Below, one piece after another: positions 48,678-58,672 of a DNA stretch of 64,000 bases; positions within the stretch are counted from its first letter, which is position 1; the number at the start of each line of letters is the position of its first letter. A program made the translations under genes and the position numbers. The DNA is from Brevibacterium epidermidis NBRC 14811 (GTDB lineage Bacteria > Actinomycetota > Actinomycetes > Actinomycetales > Brevibacteriaceae): positions 186,001 to 250,000 of the forward strand of contig NZ_BCSJ01000013.1 in assembly GCF_001570805.1 (NCBI RefSeq), given 5' to 3'. The notes beneath the pieces are model-generated. The model worked only from the letters and a program-made list of their open reading frames with translations. It did no database searches and was not told the DNA's origin.

Positions 48678-49322
48678 TCAGAAGAACGGATTCGTTGCGA
48701 GTTCCGTGCTCACGCGGGAGGCCGGGCCGTGTCCAGGATAGATCGGCACGTCCGGGAGCGTGGCGAATGCCCGCAGTGACTCCTGCATCGCCTGCGGGTC
48801 TCCCCCGGGCAGGTCGACGCGGCCGATGGCTCCGGCGAAGACGACGTCGCCGGTGAAGATGACCTCTTCTTCGCCGTCGACGACGCGCAGCAGGATGGAG
48901 CCTTCGGTGTGGCCGGGTGCGGCGACCGCGGTGATGGTCAGCCCGGCGATTTCGAAGCTCTGCCCGTCGGTGACGTCATCGGCTTCGGGAGCGTTCCAGT
49001 CCTGAACGAGCGGAGCGAGCATCGCCGCGAACTGCGGGTTGAGCGTCGTCGCCGGCGAGTCCAGACGGTAGCGGTCGGGAGCGCCGAGGTACACGGGCAC
49101 ATTCCAACGTGCGAGCACATTGGTCAGGCCCAGAATATGGTCGGGGTGACCGTGGGTGAGGAAGATCGCCCGCGGCTCCAGTCCCTCCTCGCTCAGCAGC
49201 TTCTCAAGCCCCGGGGCACAGTCGTATCCGGAGTCGATGAGAATGCAGTCGCTGCGTCCTGCAGCGCGTACCGCGTAGCAGTTGACGTCGAGGAATTCGG
49301 CGTTGGTCGAGAACACATCCAT
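48678..49322 (-). CDS. Metallo-beta-lactamase-fold hydrolase (glyoxalase II-like)
   Basis: This 214-residue protein has the zinc motif FLTHGHPDHILG (HxHxDH), AAPGHTEGSILL (third His), FTGDVVFAGAIGRVDL and YPGHGPAS (final His), as in small hydroxyacylglutathione hydrolase-like enzymes. The natural thioester or lactone substrate is unknown; actinobacteria use mycothiol instead of glutathione. The ATG at 49322 has no ribosome binding site but lies 6 bases after a TAGACT hexamer, which suggests a leaderless transcript. A TTG two codons upstream is the alternative. Confidence 0.85.
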   Translation of the reverse strand: MDVFSTNAEFLDVNCYAVRAAGRSDCILIDSGYDCAPGLEKLLSEEGLEPRAIFLTHGHPDHILGLTNVLARWNVPVYLGAPDRYRLDSPATTLNPQFAAMLAPLVQDWNAPEADDVTDGQSFEIAGLTITAVAAPGHTEGSILLRVVDGEEEVIFTGDVVFAGAIGRVDLPGGDPQAMQESLRAFATLPDVPIYPGHGPASRVSTELATNPFF

Positions 49323-49328
49323 GTGCAA

Positions 49329-49334
49329 AGTCTA
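49329..49334 (-). promoter_or_regulatory. Candidate -10 for leaderless MBL gene
   Basis: TAGACT on the minus strand, then TTGCAC, then the ATG at 49322. The spacing puts +1 at the start codon. The -35 is not clear. Confidence 0.45.
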
Positions 49335-49359
49335 TCTACACGCGCGCCGATGGTTATGC

Positions 49360-49378
49360 TGGGATAACGTCTATCCCA
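49360..49378. promoter_or_regulatory. Palindrome between divergent MBL and DUF349 genes
   Basis: TGGGATA (49360-49366) and TATCCCA (49372-49378) flank ACGTC. It lies in the 119-base divergent gap, right after a plus-strand TATGCT (49355-49360). An operator acting on one or both genes is possible. Confidence 0.45.
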
Positions 49379-49441
49379 CAATCGAGTGATCGGCGGGTGG
49401 AATGCCCCGCCGGTTCGACCGATGGAAACAAGGTGAGAACC

Positions 49442-50794
49442 ATGTCGACCCCGACACCGAAGCCGACCCCCCGTCCGTCGTCGCTGCCGCGTCCGCAGGC
49501 CGCACAGGTGGTCAATGCCAGCCATATCGACCACGAGGCCGAGGTGGCTCGCGCGGTGACGCATGGTCGTGCCGATGCGGACGGCAATGTGTTCGTCACC
49601 ACCGCCGACGGTGAGCGAGCCGTCGGTCAGTACCCGGACGCCACTCCCGAGGAAGCTCTCGAGTACTTCGCGAAGAAGTACGTCGAACTCGCCGAGAGCG
49701 CGGTCCTGCTGCGCAACCGGCTGTCCGCCGGCGCTCCCGGCCGTGAGGTCGTCTCAGCGGCGAAGTCGCTGCAGGAGACGCTGCCGGAAGCCAACGTCGT
49801 CGGCGATCTCAAGGGTCTGAGCGCCACGCTCGACACCCTCATCTCCGATGCCGAGGCCACTGAGTCCCGACAGGCTGCTCGCGCTCAAGCCGCGAAGCTG
49901 GCCGCTGCGGAGGACCGTGAAACTCTCGTCGTGGAAGCCGAGACCCTGGCAAAGCAGGACCCGTCGAAGATCCAGTGGAAGCAGTCGGGTGCGCGCCTGC
50001 GTGAGCTCTTCGCCCAGTGGAAGGACATGCAGCGCAGCGGTCCGCGTCTGCCTCGTGCCGTCGACCAGGAGCTGTGGGGCCGGTTCTCACAGGCTCGGAA
50101 CACCTTCGAGCACAAGCGAAAGGAGTTCTTCGCAGAGCTCGACAAGGTCAATGCCGAAGGCAAGCGGATCAAGGAGAAGATCGTCGCCGAGGCGGAGTCG
50201 CTGTCGGCCTCGACCGATTTCCGCACCGTGTCCCAGAAGTACAAGGACCTGATGAGCCAGTGGAAGCGAGCCCCGCGTGCGTCCCGCAAGGACGATGACG
50301 CACTGTGGGCACGGTTCCGTGCGGCACAGGACGTGTTCTTCTCCGCCCGTGACGCGGAGAACGCCGCCTTGGACGAGGAGTTCAAGGGCAACCTCGTCGT
50401 CAAGGAAGAGCTGCTGAAGAAGGCTCAGGCGCTGCTGCCGATCACCGATCCGGTGGCGGCAAAGCGCGAGCTGCGCACCATCCAGGACCAGTGGGAGGAA
50501 GCCGGAAAGGTTCCTCGTGCCGATGTGTCCCGGATGGAGAACGGACTGCGCGATGTCGAACGTGCACTTGCCGATGCCGAGGAAGCCGCGTGGCAGCGCA
50601 GCAACCCGGAGACGAAAGCCCGCACCTCGGGTGCTCTCAGCCAGCTCGACGAATCGATCGTCGAACTCGAGAAGAAGCTCGAGACCGCGAAGTCCGGCGG
50701 CGATGAGAAAGCCGTCGCCGAGGCGCAGGAGGCTCTTGACGCCCGCCGCGCCTGGAGGGATCAGCTCGCACAGACCGCCGCAGAGCTCGACTGA
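49442..50794 (+). CDS. DUF349 domain protein
   Basis: This 450-residue protein starts with a Pro-rich segment (TPTPKPTPRPSSLPRP), then is almost wholly alpha-helical and charged, with repeated DUF349 modules. Repeats are marked by WKQSGARLRELFAQWKDM, YKDLMSQWKRAPRASRKDD, LWARFRAAQDVFF and LRTIQDQWEEAGKVPR. Two or three coiled-coil bundles are expected. Function is unknown; the family is common beside relA or MBL genes in actinobacteria. ATG with AAGGTGAG upstream. It is one of only two plus-strand genes and ends before a hairpin. Confidence 0.85.
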   Translation: MSTPTPKPTPRPSSLPRPQAAQVVNASHIDHEAEVARAVTHGRADADGNVFVTTADGERAVGQYPDATPEEALEYFAKKYVELAESAVLLRNRLSAGAPGREVVSAAKSLQETLPEANVVGDLKGLSATLDTLISDAEATESRQAARAQAAKLAAAEDRETLVVEAETLAKQDPSKIQWKQSGARLRELFAQWKDMQRSGPRLPRAVDQELWGRFSQARNTFEHKRKEFFAELDKVNAEGKRIKEKIVAEAESLSASTDFRTVSQKYKDLMSQWKRAPRASRKDDDALWARFRAAQDVFFSARDAENAALDEEFKGNLVVKEELLKKAQALLPITDPVAAKRELRTIQDQWEEAGKVPRADVSRMENGLRDVERALADAEEAAWQRSNPETKARTSGALSQLDESIVELEKKLETAKSGGDEKAVAEAQEALDARRAWRDQLAQTAAELD

Positions 50795-50832
50795 GGCCGC
50801 GGTCCTCATCCACAGCTTCTGACGTTCGAGTC

Positions 50833-50852
50833 AGCGCCTGTCCACAGGCGCT
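50833..50852 (+). terminator. Hairpin after the DUF349 gene
   Basis: AGCGCCTG (50833-50840) and CAGGCGCT (50845-50852) form an 8-bp stem with a TCCA loop, 38 bases after the stop. Confidence 0.6.
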
Positions 50853-50862
50853 CACCGGAGTC

Positions 50863-50891
50863 TTGTCAACGCCTCCGTACCCGACGATAGT
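50863..50891 (+). promoter_or_regulatory. Promoter for leaderless AbiEi-like gene
   Basis: TTGTCA (50863-50868), a 17-base spacer and GATAGT (50886-50891) form a clear promoter. The ATG begins 6 bases after the -10, so +1 would coincide with the start codon. Confidence 0.65.
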
Positions 50892-50897
50892 TCGAGT

Positions 50898-51452
50898 ATG
50901 GAGGCGTTGTTTCACCTGCGGGACTTCGGGTACGAGCAGCTCACCGAGCTCACCCTCGACGGCCTGCTCATCCGACTGACCGAATCGACCTGGGTGCGCA
51001 AAGGCGCGATCCTCTCCCCTGCGGAACGCATGGCCGCCCTGCATTCGCTCATCCCGCCCGGCCTCGCACTCTCGCACGACAGCGCCTGGTGGGTGCATCG
51101 CGGTCTCGGCCGGGCTCCGGCTCCGCTGAACTTCATCACTCTGCCCCGACGACGATGGATCGCCGATGACGGTTTCGACGTCCATGAGACGACTCTGGCC
51201 GACGACGATTGGTGCCTCATCGACGGGCTGCCCATCACCACGGAGGAGCGCACGCTCTACGATCTGCTCTTCCCGCACTTCCGTTTCCGGAACGCAGAGT
51301 CGCCGCGCGCGCTGCGGGGAATCATCGCGGAGATCCCCACCGGTCTGCGCCATCGCCTCCGGGACTACCTCACCGAGGTGGCCCGACGGCCGTTCGTCGC
51401 CCAGATGCGTGCGGTGTTGGACAGGGAGGATCAGCCGCCGGAGATGCGGTAG
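50898..51452 (+). CDS. AbiEi-like hypothetical protein, no toxin partner
   Basis: This 184-residue protein resembles the middle of actinobacterial AbiEi/DUF559-type proteins: [39 protein letters not shown] and [19 protein letters not shown]. The short N-terminal part may be a degenerate winged helix; the C-terminal nuclease-like domain of longer relatives is absent. No AbiEii-type nucleotidyltransferase toxin is adjacent, so an antitoxin role is doubtful. It has no ribosome binding site and is probably leaderless. Its last 22 bases overlap the end of relA on the other strand. Confidence 0.6.
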   Translation: MEALFHLRDFGYEQLTELTLDGLLIRLTESTWVRKGAILSPAERMAALHSLIPPGLALSHDSAWWVHRGLGRAPAPLNFITLPRRRWIADDGFDVHETTLADDDWCLIDGLPITTEERTLYDLLFPHFRFRNAESPRALRGIIAEIPTGLRHRLRDYLTEVARRPFVAQMRAVLDREDQPPEMR

Positions 51453-53728
51453 ACGTCGAAGACCCCTTCGACCTTGCGCACGGCGGAGAGCACCGTGTCC
51501 AGATGGCTGGCGTCGCTCATCTCGAAGACGAACTTCGATTGCGCCACACGAGCCCGCGAGGTGCCGACCGACGCGGACAGGATGTTCACATGGGTCTCGG
51601 TGAGCACCTTCGTGATGTCGGAGAGCAGACCGGCCCGGTCGAGAGCCTCGACCTGGATCTGGACGAGGTAGATGCCGCTCGTCTTCTCGCCCCAGGACAC
51701 CTCGACCATGCGTTCGGGTTCGCGTTTGAGGGAGGTCACGTTCGGGCAGTCAACTCGATGCACGGAGACACCTGAGCCGCGGGTGACGAAGCCGAGGATC
51801 TCGTCGCCCGGCACCGGCGTGCAGCAGCGGGCGAGCTTGACGAGCACATCGTCGACGCCTTTGACGATGACGCCTTCGGACGAGGAATGGTGTCCCGAGG
51901 ACTGGCCGGTGCGGTTGCGCGGCTCCGGCGGCAGCACGACCGAATCGTCGTCCTCCCCGACTTCCTTGGCCAGCAGGTCGACGACGTGCTGGGCCGAGGA
52001 CACTCCGTTGCCGATCGCGGCATAGAGGGCGCTGACATCGGGCAGCCGCATCTCCGTGGCGACGACTTGGAGAGCCTCCTGGCTCATCAGTGAGGCCGCG
52101 GAGATCGAGTGGCGGCGCATTGCTCGGGCGAGCTGTTCGCGGCCGTTCTCGATCGCCTCTTCGCGGCGCTCCTTCGAGAACCACTGGCGGATCTTGCTGC
52201 GCGCACGCGGGCTCTTGACGAAGCCGAGCCAGTCGCGGCTTGGTCCGGCGTTCTCGTCCTTCGAAGTGAAGACCTCGACGGAATCGCCGTTCTTCAGCTC
52301 CGTGTCCAAGGCGACCAGACGACCGTTGACCCGGGCGCCCATGGTCTTGTGTCCGACCTCGGTATGCACGGCATAGGCGAAGTCGATGGGGGTGGCACCG
52401 GAGGGCAGGCTCATCACCTCGCCCTTGGGAGTGAAGACGTACACCTCCTTCGAATTCACCTCATAGCGGAGGCTGTCGAGGAATTCGTCGGGATCGGAGA
52501 CCTCACGCTGCCAGTCGAGCAGCTGACGCAGCCAGGCGGCGTCGTCGACTTCTCCGGCATCGGAGACCTTGACCGACCGTGCGGTGTTCGAGGTCACGGC
52601 CTTCGAGGACTTGCCCAGGTCCTTGTACTTCCAGTGGGCGGCGACGCCGAATTCTGCGCGCCGATCCATCTCGTGGGTCCGGATCTGGATCTCGACGGGT
52701 TTGCCGGCCGGCCCGATCACCGTGGTGTGCAGGCTCTGGTACATGTTGTACTTCGGCATCGCGATATAGTCCTTGAACCGTCCGGGAACCGGGTTCCAGC
52801 GGGCGTGGACGATGCCGAGGGTGGCATAGCATTCGCGCACGGATTCGACGAGGACGCGGACTCCGACGAGATCGTAGATGTCAGCGAACTCGTGTCCGCG
52901 CACGACCATCTTCTGATAAATCGAGTAGTAGTGCTTGGGGCGACCGGTGATGGAGGCTTCGATCCCGGATTCCTTGAGCTCGCCCTGGAGCTCTTCGGAG
53001 ACGGTGGCCAGGTACTTCTCGCGTTCGGGAGCCCGATCCGCGACGAGTCGGACGACTTCGTCATAGACCTTGGGATGGAGGACCTGGAAGGACAGGTCTT
53101 CGAGTTCCCATTTGATCGTGTTCATGCCCAGCCGGTGTGCCAGCGGGGCGAAGATGTCGAGGGTCTCGCGGGCCTTCTTCGTACTCGACGAGGCCGGGAC
53201 GAATCGCCAGGTGCGCGCGTTGTGGAGACGGTCGGCGAGCTTGATGACGAGGACGCGGATGTCCTTGGCCATCGCCACGATCATCTTGCGCACGGTCTCG
53301 GACTGCGCGGCCTGCCCGTAGGTGAGCTTGTCGAGCTTCGTGACCCCGTCGACCATCGCGGCGACTTCGGATCCGAATTCCTCGGTGAGCTCCTCGAGTG
53401 AGTACGAGGTGTCTTCGACGGTGTCGTGCAGCAGTGCGGCGGCGAGCGTGACCGGCAGCATGCCGATCTCGGCGAGGATCGTCGCGACTGCGATCGGATG
53501 GGTGATATAGGCGTCACCGGATTTCCGGGTCTGCCCTCGGTGGGCCTCCTCGGCAACCTTGTAGGCCCGGACGACGAGGTCTATGTCCGCCTTCGGATGG
53601 TTCGACTGCAGGGCCCGGATCATCGGGCCGAGCACTCGCGGGTAGCCAGGGTTGTTCTGCGCCCTGGCCGCCCACCAGGCTAAGCGGGAGATGCCTCGCG
53701 GACGGCGCGATTCAGCGGACGAAGCCAC
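51431..53728 (-). CDS. relA: Bifunctional (p)ppGpp synthetase/hydrolase
   Basis: This 765-residue Rel protein has an HD hydrolase domain ([13 protein letters not shown], His101-Asp102), a synthetase domain with [14 protein letters not shown] and the RFKD form of the RxKD motif that marks bifunctional enzymes, then TGS ([20 protein letters not shown]), a helical/zinc-finger region and a C-terminal ACT domain ending VYRISGG. It controls the stringent response. Start GTG at 53728 with GAGGAG upstream, 20 bases after secF. Confidence 0.97.
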   Translation of the reverse strand: MASSAESRRPRGISRLAWWAARAQNNPGYPRVLGPMIRALQSNHPKADIDLVVRAYKVAEEAHRGQTRKSGDAYITHPIAVATILAEIGMLPVTLAAALLHDTVEDTSYSLEELTEEFGSEVAAMVDGVTKLDKLTYGQAAQSETVRKMIVAMAKDIRVLVIKLADRLHNARTWRFVPASSSTKKARETLDIFAPLAHRLGMNTIKWELEDLSFQVLHPKVYDEVVRLVADRAPEREKYLATVSEELQGELKESGIEASITGRPKHYYSIYQKMVVRGHEFADIYDLVGVRVLVESVRECYATLGIVHARWNPVPGRFKDYIAMPKYNMYQSLHTTVIGPAGKPVEIQIRTHEMDRRAEFGVAAHWKYKDLGKSSKAVTSNTARSVKVSDAGEVDDAAWLRQLLDWQREVSDPDEFLDSLRYEVNSKEVYVFTPKGEVMSLPSGATPIDFAYAVHTEVGHKTMGARVNGRLVALDTELKNGDSVEVFTSKDENAGPSRDWLGFVKSPRARSKIRQWFSKERREEAIENGREQLARAMRRHSISAASLMSQEALQVVATEMRLPDVSALYAAIGNGVSSAQHVVDLLAKEVGEDDDSVVLPPEPRNRTGQSSGHHSSSEGVIVKGVDDVLVKLARCCTPVPGDEILGFVTRGSGVSVHRVDCPNVTSLKREPERMVEVSWGEKTSGIYLVQIQVEALDRAGLLSDITKVLTETHVNILSASVGTSRARVAQSKFVFEMSDASHLDTVLSAVRKVEGVFDVYRISGG

Positions 53729-53748
53729 AACATCTCCTCTCTCGGGAA

Positions 53749-54765
53749 TCAGACTTCGGCGTGTGTCACCGGTGGGACGTCTGCTCCCCCGTTCTTCAAG
53801 CGTAGTTCACGCACGGCCTCCTCCTGTGCCTTGACCGCCGGTTCATTCGCCCGGAGGAGAGCATAGAGGGGGCTCGCGACGAACAGCGTCGAAGCGGCTG
53901 CCACTATAGTACCGATGAACAGAGACAGCGAGATATCGACGAGCGTTCCCGCGCCGAGCAGGAACACACCGATGAAGAGGATCGAGGCGATCGGGAGCAC
54001 GGACACCACCGAGGTGTTGATCGAACGCACGGTCGTCTGATTCACACCCAGGTTGACGAGTTCGGAGAACTTGAGGTTCCGCTTCTCCTCGAACCTGGTC
54101 GTGTTCTCTCGGATCTTGTCGAAGACCACCACCGTGTCATAGAGCGAGAAGCTGAGCACGGTGAGGAAGCCGATGATGGCCTCCGGAGTGACTTCGAAAC
54201 CGGTGGCCGAGTAGATGCCCATGGTCACGATCATCACGACGAAGAGTCCGACGATCGCTGCCAACGACATCTTCCAGGTTCGGAAGTACAGCGCCATGAC
54301 GACGAGGGCGATGGCCACGAAGATGACGAGCGCACGGATCATCTTCGACGTCACGTCCTGACCCCATTCGGGTCCGACGAACGTCGAGGTGACGTCTTCG
54401 ACCTTCACGTCGTAGCCGGAGACGAGAGCGTCGCGGACGTCCTGCATCTGCGGGTCGGTGAGCTGGTTCGTCTCGATCTGGACGGCCGTGTCGCTGGTCG
54501 GCGTCAGGCGCGGCTCAGAACCGGAGACCACCTCGTTGACGATGCCCTCGCCCTTCGCCGCCGAGGTGTCGGTGACGTGGTCGACCTGGAACTGCGAACC
54601 GCCCTTGAAGGCGATGCCGAAGTTGAAGCCGAAGATGAGCGGGACGAGCAGGGACAGGAGGACGAGGACTCCGGAGATGGCCAGCCACAGCTTCGCCTTG
54701 CCGACGAAGGGGATCGATGATTCGCCGCTGTGCAGGCGGTTGCCCCAGGCAAAGAACCGTTTCAC
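53749..54765 (-). CDS. secF: Protein translocase subunit SecF
   Basis: This 338-residue membrane protein has six membrane segments and a periplasmic P1-like loop. Typical stretches are [61 protein letters not shown] and [16 protein letters not shown]. With SecD it pulls preproteins out of the Sec channel using the proton gradient. It starts at GTG overlapping the secD stop (GTGA). Confidence 0.97.
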   Translation of the reverse strand: MKRFFAWGNRLHSGESSIPFVGKAKLWLAISGVLVLLSLLVPLIFGFNFGIAFKGGSQFQVDHVTDTSAAKGEGIVNEVVSGSEPRLTPTSDTAVQIETNQLTDPQMQDVRDALVSGYDVKVEDVTSTFVGPEWGQDVTSKMIRALVIFVAIALVVMALYFRTWKMSLAAIVGLFVVMIVTMGIYSATGFEVTPEAIIGFLTVLSFSLYDTVVVFDKIRENTTRFEEKRNLKFSELVNLGVNQTTVRSINTSVVSVLPIASILFIGVFLLGAGTLVDISLSLFIGTIVAAASTLFVASPLYALLRANEPAVKAQEEAVRELRLKNGGADVPPVTHAEV

Positions 54766-56906
54766 TTGTCAGCCTCCTTGCCATCGTCAGTCGCCGAGTC
54801 GTCGGCGGCATCATCGTCCTCGGCTCGCCGAGCGGCGGCCTTCCGCTCTGCGATGGTCATTCCGCCCGCCGCAGTCGCGGTCTTCGCCGCTTTCGCGCTC
54901 TTCGACTTCGCGGCCTTGGTCTTCTTCGTCGTCGAGGTCTCGTCCGATTCGGATCCGGTCGTTGCCGCGTTGGGCGTCTCGGAGCCGTCCTCGGGTGTCA
55001 TTCCGGCCTTGCGCATCCGCGCCTTCTCACGGCGCTTCGCCTCGGGTGACTTGTCCTCGTCATCGATGGACAGGTTGAGGGCTCCGCGATAGGCGGCGGG
55101 CTTGACCCCGAGCAAGCGCGGATCCATGCCCGACATCGGGTGGCCTTCGCCGAAGAACTTCGTCCGGGACAGGAGCTGCAGCATCGGGTGGGTGAACAGG
55201 AAGACGATGAGCACGTCGATGATCACGGTCAGACCCAGGGTGAAGGCGAAACCTCGCACCGAGCCGACGGCCAGGATGTAGAGGATGACGGCGGCGAGCA
55301 TGTTCACGGCCTTCGAGGCGTAGATCGTGCGCTTGGCTCGATCCCAGCCGACCTCGACGGCGGAGAGCAGATTGCGCCCGCTGCGCAGTTCGTCCCTCAC
55401 ACGTTCGAAGTAGACGATGAACGAGTCCGCCGCCATGCCGATGCCGATGATGATACCGGCGACACCTGCCAGGGACAGTCGGTAGCCGTATCTCCACGAT
55501 GCCAGCAACAGCAGCAGATACGTGAGCACACCGGCGACGACGAGGCTCGAGACGGTGACGAGGCCGAGGACTCGATACTGGAGCAGCGAGTAGACGACGA
55601 CGAGGAGGAGCCCGACGAGTCCGGTGAGCAGACCGATCTTGAGGTAGTTCGATCCCAGGGTCGGCGAGATCTGGTCCTCGCTCTGGACCTGGAAGCTCAG
55701 AGGCAGCGAACCGTTCTTGAGCTGATTGGCCAGAGTCTGCGCCTCGTCGAGGGAGAAGTCGCCGGTGATCTGGGCGTTGCCGTCGGTGATGACAGCGTTC
55801 GATGACGGAGCCGAGAGCACGAGGCCGTCGAGCTCGATCGCGAACTGGTTGTACGGCTGCTGCTTGCCGGTGATGTCCGAGGTGATCTGCTTGAAGATCT
55901 CACGTCCGGTCGCATCGAAGGAGAGGTTGACGGCAGGGTTGTTCGTCTGCACGCCGTTGGCTCCCGCGGCATAGCCCGCGTTGGCATCGGCGAGGTGATC
56001 ACCGGAGAGTTCGACGGGCCCGAGGATGTACTTCGCCTGGCCGTCTTCGGAGCACGAGACGACCGGTTCGTCCGAGGGCTTCTGCTGGCCGCCCGTCCGG
56101 TTCTTCTTGTTCGTGCAGTCGAGCTCCGAGTATTCCTTGATGATCTTGTCGGTCTGCCACTCGGCGGCATCCTTCTCGGGATCGAAGAGGGGCCGCGGTG
56201 TCGAGTCGGTGACCTTCGAACCCTCGCTCGAGCCGCTGCCCTTCCCGGACTTCTCCGCGTCCTTGCTCTCCGATTCCGAGGACTTCGTCTTCGCAGACGA
56301 CTCATCGGTCTTCTTCTCAGCCGTTCCGCCGGCCTTGACGACATCGCCGCCGCCGGAGGGAGCCTGCGACTCGCCCTGGGCGTCGCCCTGCGAGTCGGCG
56401 CCGGTGAGGTCCTCGAGGCGTTTGCGCTCTTCGTCGCTCAGCCCGTCGTCGCCGCCCGACTCCTCGCCGCCGCTCTTCTCCTGCTCCTTCTGGATCTGCT
56501 CCTGTGAACGCGGGTCACCGACCAGCGCCACGCGACGGAACACGAGCTGAGCCGACGAACGCACGAGGTTCCGCGTCTCCTCGTCGGGGTTGCCCGGGAG
56601 GTTCACGACGATGTTGCGGTCACCCTGCGTCGTGATCTCGGCTTCGGAGACACCGGTCGAGTCGACGCGCTGGCGGATGATCGCCACGGCCTGATCGAGC
56701 TGCTCCTTGCTGATGTCCGTGCCCTCGGACACCTGCGGTTCCAGAATGATCGACGTTCCGCCCTCAAGGTCGAGAGCGAGTTTCGGAGTCGTCGTGGCGT
56801 TGGACCAGATGACTCCTCCGGCGATGATTGCGGCGAGGACCACAGTGATGATGGTCAGCCACAGGAAGCGCAAACCAGGGCGTGGTTTTTCTTCGATATC
56901 GGACAC
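54762..56906 (-). CDS. secD: Protein translocase subunit SecD with long low-complexity insert
   Basis: This 714-residue protein has the first membrane helix (about 14-34), LDLEGGTSIILEP, the P1 periplasmic domain and five C-terminal membrane segments with IIIGIGMAADSFIVYFERVRDE. Residues about 131-240, in the extracytoplasmic domain, are a Ser/Lys/Glu/Asp/Gly-rich insert without visible fold. The cytosolic tail of about 85 residues is also Lys/Ala/Thr-rich. Bacterial SecD is usually 550-620 residues. It starts at GTG 56906. Confidence 0.95.
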   Translation of the reverse strand: MSDIEEKPRPGLRFLWLTIITVVLAAIIAGGVIWSNATTTPKLALDLEGGTSIILEPQVSEGTDISKEQLDQAVAIIRQRVDSTGVSEAEITTQGDRNIVVNLPGNPDEETRNLVRSSAQLVFRRVALVGDPRSQEQIQKEQEKSGGEESGGDDGLSDEERKRLEDLTGADSQGDAQGESQAPSGGGDVVKAGGTAEKKTDESSAKTKSSESESKDAEKSGKGSGSSEGSKVTDSTPRPLFDPEKDAAEWQTDKIIKEYSELDCTNKKNRTGGQQKPSDEPVVSCSEDGQAKYILGPVELSGDHLADANAGYAAGANGVQTNNPAVNLSFDATGREIFKQITSDITGKQQPYNQFAIELDGLVLSAPSSNAVITDGNAQITGDFSLDEAQTLANQLKNGSLPLSFQVQSEDQISPTLGSNYLKIGLLTGLVGLLLVVVYSLLQYRVLGLVTVSSLVVAGVLTYLLLLLASWRYGYRLSLAGVAGIIIGIGMAADSFIVYFERVRDELRSGRNLLSAVEVGWDRAKRTIYASKAVNMLAAVILYILAVGSVRGFAFTLGLTVIIDVLIVFLFTHPMLQLLSRTKFFGEGHPMSGMDPRLLGVKPAAYRGALNLSIDDEDKSPEAKRREKARMRKAGMTPEDGSETPNAATTGSESDETSTTKKTKAAKSKSAKAAKTATAAGGMTIAERKAAARRAEDDDAADDSATDDGKEADK

Positions 56907-56944
56907 GTTTCAGCTTTCAGTCGGGAGCAGAGTGCGAGAACGGA

Positions 56945-57493
56945 TCAGTTCTTCTTGTCAGTATCCGAGTCCGTGGAGTCCTCGTCCGCAGTGGCGGAGT
57001 CGGCATCGGTCTCAGCGGCATCCTCGGCGTCGACGTCCTCGGTCTTCGCAGCCGACTCGTCAGCGACGACGTCCCCGGCTGCGTCCTCGTCCGCGGTGTC
57101 CTTCTCGGCGCGCTTGCGCTCGTTCATGGCGTCAAGCTCGGCATCGGTGATGGCCGGCTTCTCGTCGTCGGCGGCGGCATCGACGTCGGCCTCAGCGGCA
57201 GGAGCGGCGGCGCCAGGGGCGTCGACGGGCGCTGCGGCCTGGTTGTTCTCGATCTGGCCGATGGCCTGACGGTGGACGCGCAGGACCGTTCCGGGGCCCG
57301 ACTCGATGGTCACCTGGTTGTTCTCTTCGTCGATGGAGAGAACGGTTCCGAAGACACCGAAGGTAGTCATCACCTTTGCACCGGGCACGAGACCCGACTT
57401 GATCTCCTCCGCACGCGCCTTCTGCTTACGCCGAGAATTGAACAGGAAAAAGATCAGCAGCGCGGCAAGCGCAAGAGGGATCAGCAAATCCAC
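56945..57493 (-). CDS. yajC: YajC, Sec accessory protein with acidic tail
   Basis: This 182-residue protein has one N-terminal membrane helix (LLIPLALAALLIFFLF), the basic RRKQKARAEE and the YajC core GLVPGAKVMTTFGVFGTV and QVTIESGPGTVLRVHRQAI. The final 90 or so residues are nearly all Ala, Asp and Glu, much longer and more acidic than in E. coli YajC. It is part of the SecDF-YajC complex. Start GTG at 57493 with AAAGG upstream; it precedes secD by 38 bases. Confidence 0.93.
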   Translation of the reverse strand: MDLLIPLALAALLIFFLFNSRRKQKARAEEIKSGLVPGAKVMTTFGVFGTVLSIDEENNQVTIESGPGTVLRVHRQAIGQIENNQAAAPVDAPGAAAPAAEADVDAAADDEKPAITDAELDAMNERKRAEKDTADEDAAGDVVADESAAKTEDVDAEDAAETDADSATADEDSTDSDTDKKN

Positions 57494-57574
57494 AGGTATC
57501 AGCCTTTCATATGAATGAATCAGTGAACCAGCTTAGTTCGTCCTCACCTCCCATAGCGAACTCAAATGCGGGGT

Positions 57575-58672
57575 TCAGAACTCATAATTTGCTGGGATCT
57601 GCATTTTCAGGTGATTCCAGGCCGCCGTCGTGGCCACACGTCCACGTGGGGTGCGGCTGATCAGTCCCTCTCGCACGAGGTAGGGTTCGGACACGGTTTC
57701 GACCGTATCGGCTTCTTCGCCGACGGAGACGGCGAGGGTTCCCAGACCGACCGGTCCCCCGCCGAAGCGCTTGCACAGCACCTGCAGAACAGACCTGTCG
57801 AGACGATCGAGTCCGAGTTCGTCGACTTCGTAGACGCGCAGGGCATTGGTGGCGGCCTCCTCGTCGATGATTCCGCTCCCCCGCACCTGTGCCCAGTCGC
57901 GGACGCGGCGCAGCAGGCGGTTCGCGATTCGCGGGGTCCCCCGGGACCGCGTGGAGATTTCTTCGAGTCCGGCGAGTTCGGAGTCGATGCCGAGCATCCG
58001 GGCCGAGCGCTGCAGCACCGTGAGCAGGTCGGCACTCGAGTAGAAGTCAAGCAGAGCGGTGAAGCCGAAGCGGTCGCGCAGCGGTGCCGGCAGCAGACCG
58101 GACCGGGTGGTCGCTCCGACGAGGGTGAACTGCGGCAGATCGAGCGGAATGGCCGTGGCGCCGGGCCCCTTGCCGACGATCACGTCGACTCGGAAGTCCT
58201 CCATCGCCACGTACAGCATCTCTTCAGCGGCCCGGGCCATCCGGTGGATCTCGTCAATGAAGAGGACTTCGCCTTCTTCCAACGAGGACAGGATCGCGGC
58301 GAGGTCACCGGCATGCTGAACGGCCGGACCGGAGGTCACCCGCAGGCTCGAGTTCATCTCATGGGCGACGATCATCGCCAGAGTTGTCTTGCCGAGCCCG
58401 GGAGGGCCGGAGAGCAGCACATGGTCGGGAGCCTTCTGTCTGGCCTTCGCGGCATCGAGCACGAGCGAAAGCTGTTCGCGCACTTTCGGCTGACCGATGA
58501 AGTCGGCAAGCCCTTTCGGGCGCAGGGCCGCCTCGTCGTCGCGTTCGGCCGTTTCGGCCCGGCCGGAGACGAGCCGTTCGCGTTCGGCACCGGTCATCGT
58601 CTGATCGCCGAACTCCAGCTCATAGGAGTCGACCCCGTCTCTGCCCGTTCCAGGTTCGAACGATTCGGTCAT
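57575..58672 (-). CDS. ruvB: Holliday junction helicase RuvB
   Basis: This 365-residue AAA+ motor has [19 protein letters not shown], Walker [12 protein letters not shown], Walker [11 protein letters not shown], sensor [19 protein letters not shown] and the winged-helix end with [13 protein letters not shown]. It drives branch migration with RuvA. Its ATG overlaps the ruvA stop. Confidence 0.98.
   Translation of the reverse strand: MTESFEPGTGRDGVDSYELEFGDQTMTGAERERLVSGRAETAERDDEAALRPKGLADFIGQPKVREQLSLVLDAAKARQKAPDHVLLSGPPGLGKTTLAMIVAHEMNSSLRVTSGPAVQHAGDLAAILSSLEEGEVLFIDEIHRMARAAEEMLYVAMEDFRVDVIVGKGPGATAIPLDLPQFTLVGATTRSGLLPAPLRDRFGFTALLDFYSSADLLTVLQRSARMLGIDSELAGLEEISTRSRGTPRIANRLLRRVRDWAQVRGSGIIDEEAATNALRVYEVDELGLDRLDRSVLQVLCKRFGGGPVGLGTLAVSVGEEADTVETVSEPYLVREGLISRTPRGRVATTAAWNHLKMQIPANYEF

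Noticed and set aside
50898-51452. Complete type IV toxin-antitoxin system
   Set aside because: Only an AbiEi-like part is present; the flanking genes are a DUF349 protein and relA, with no AbiEii toxin.
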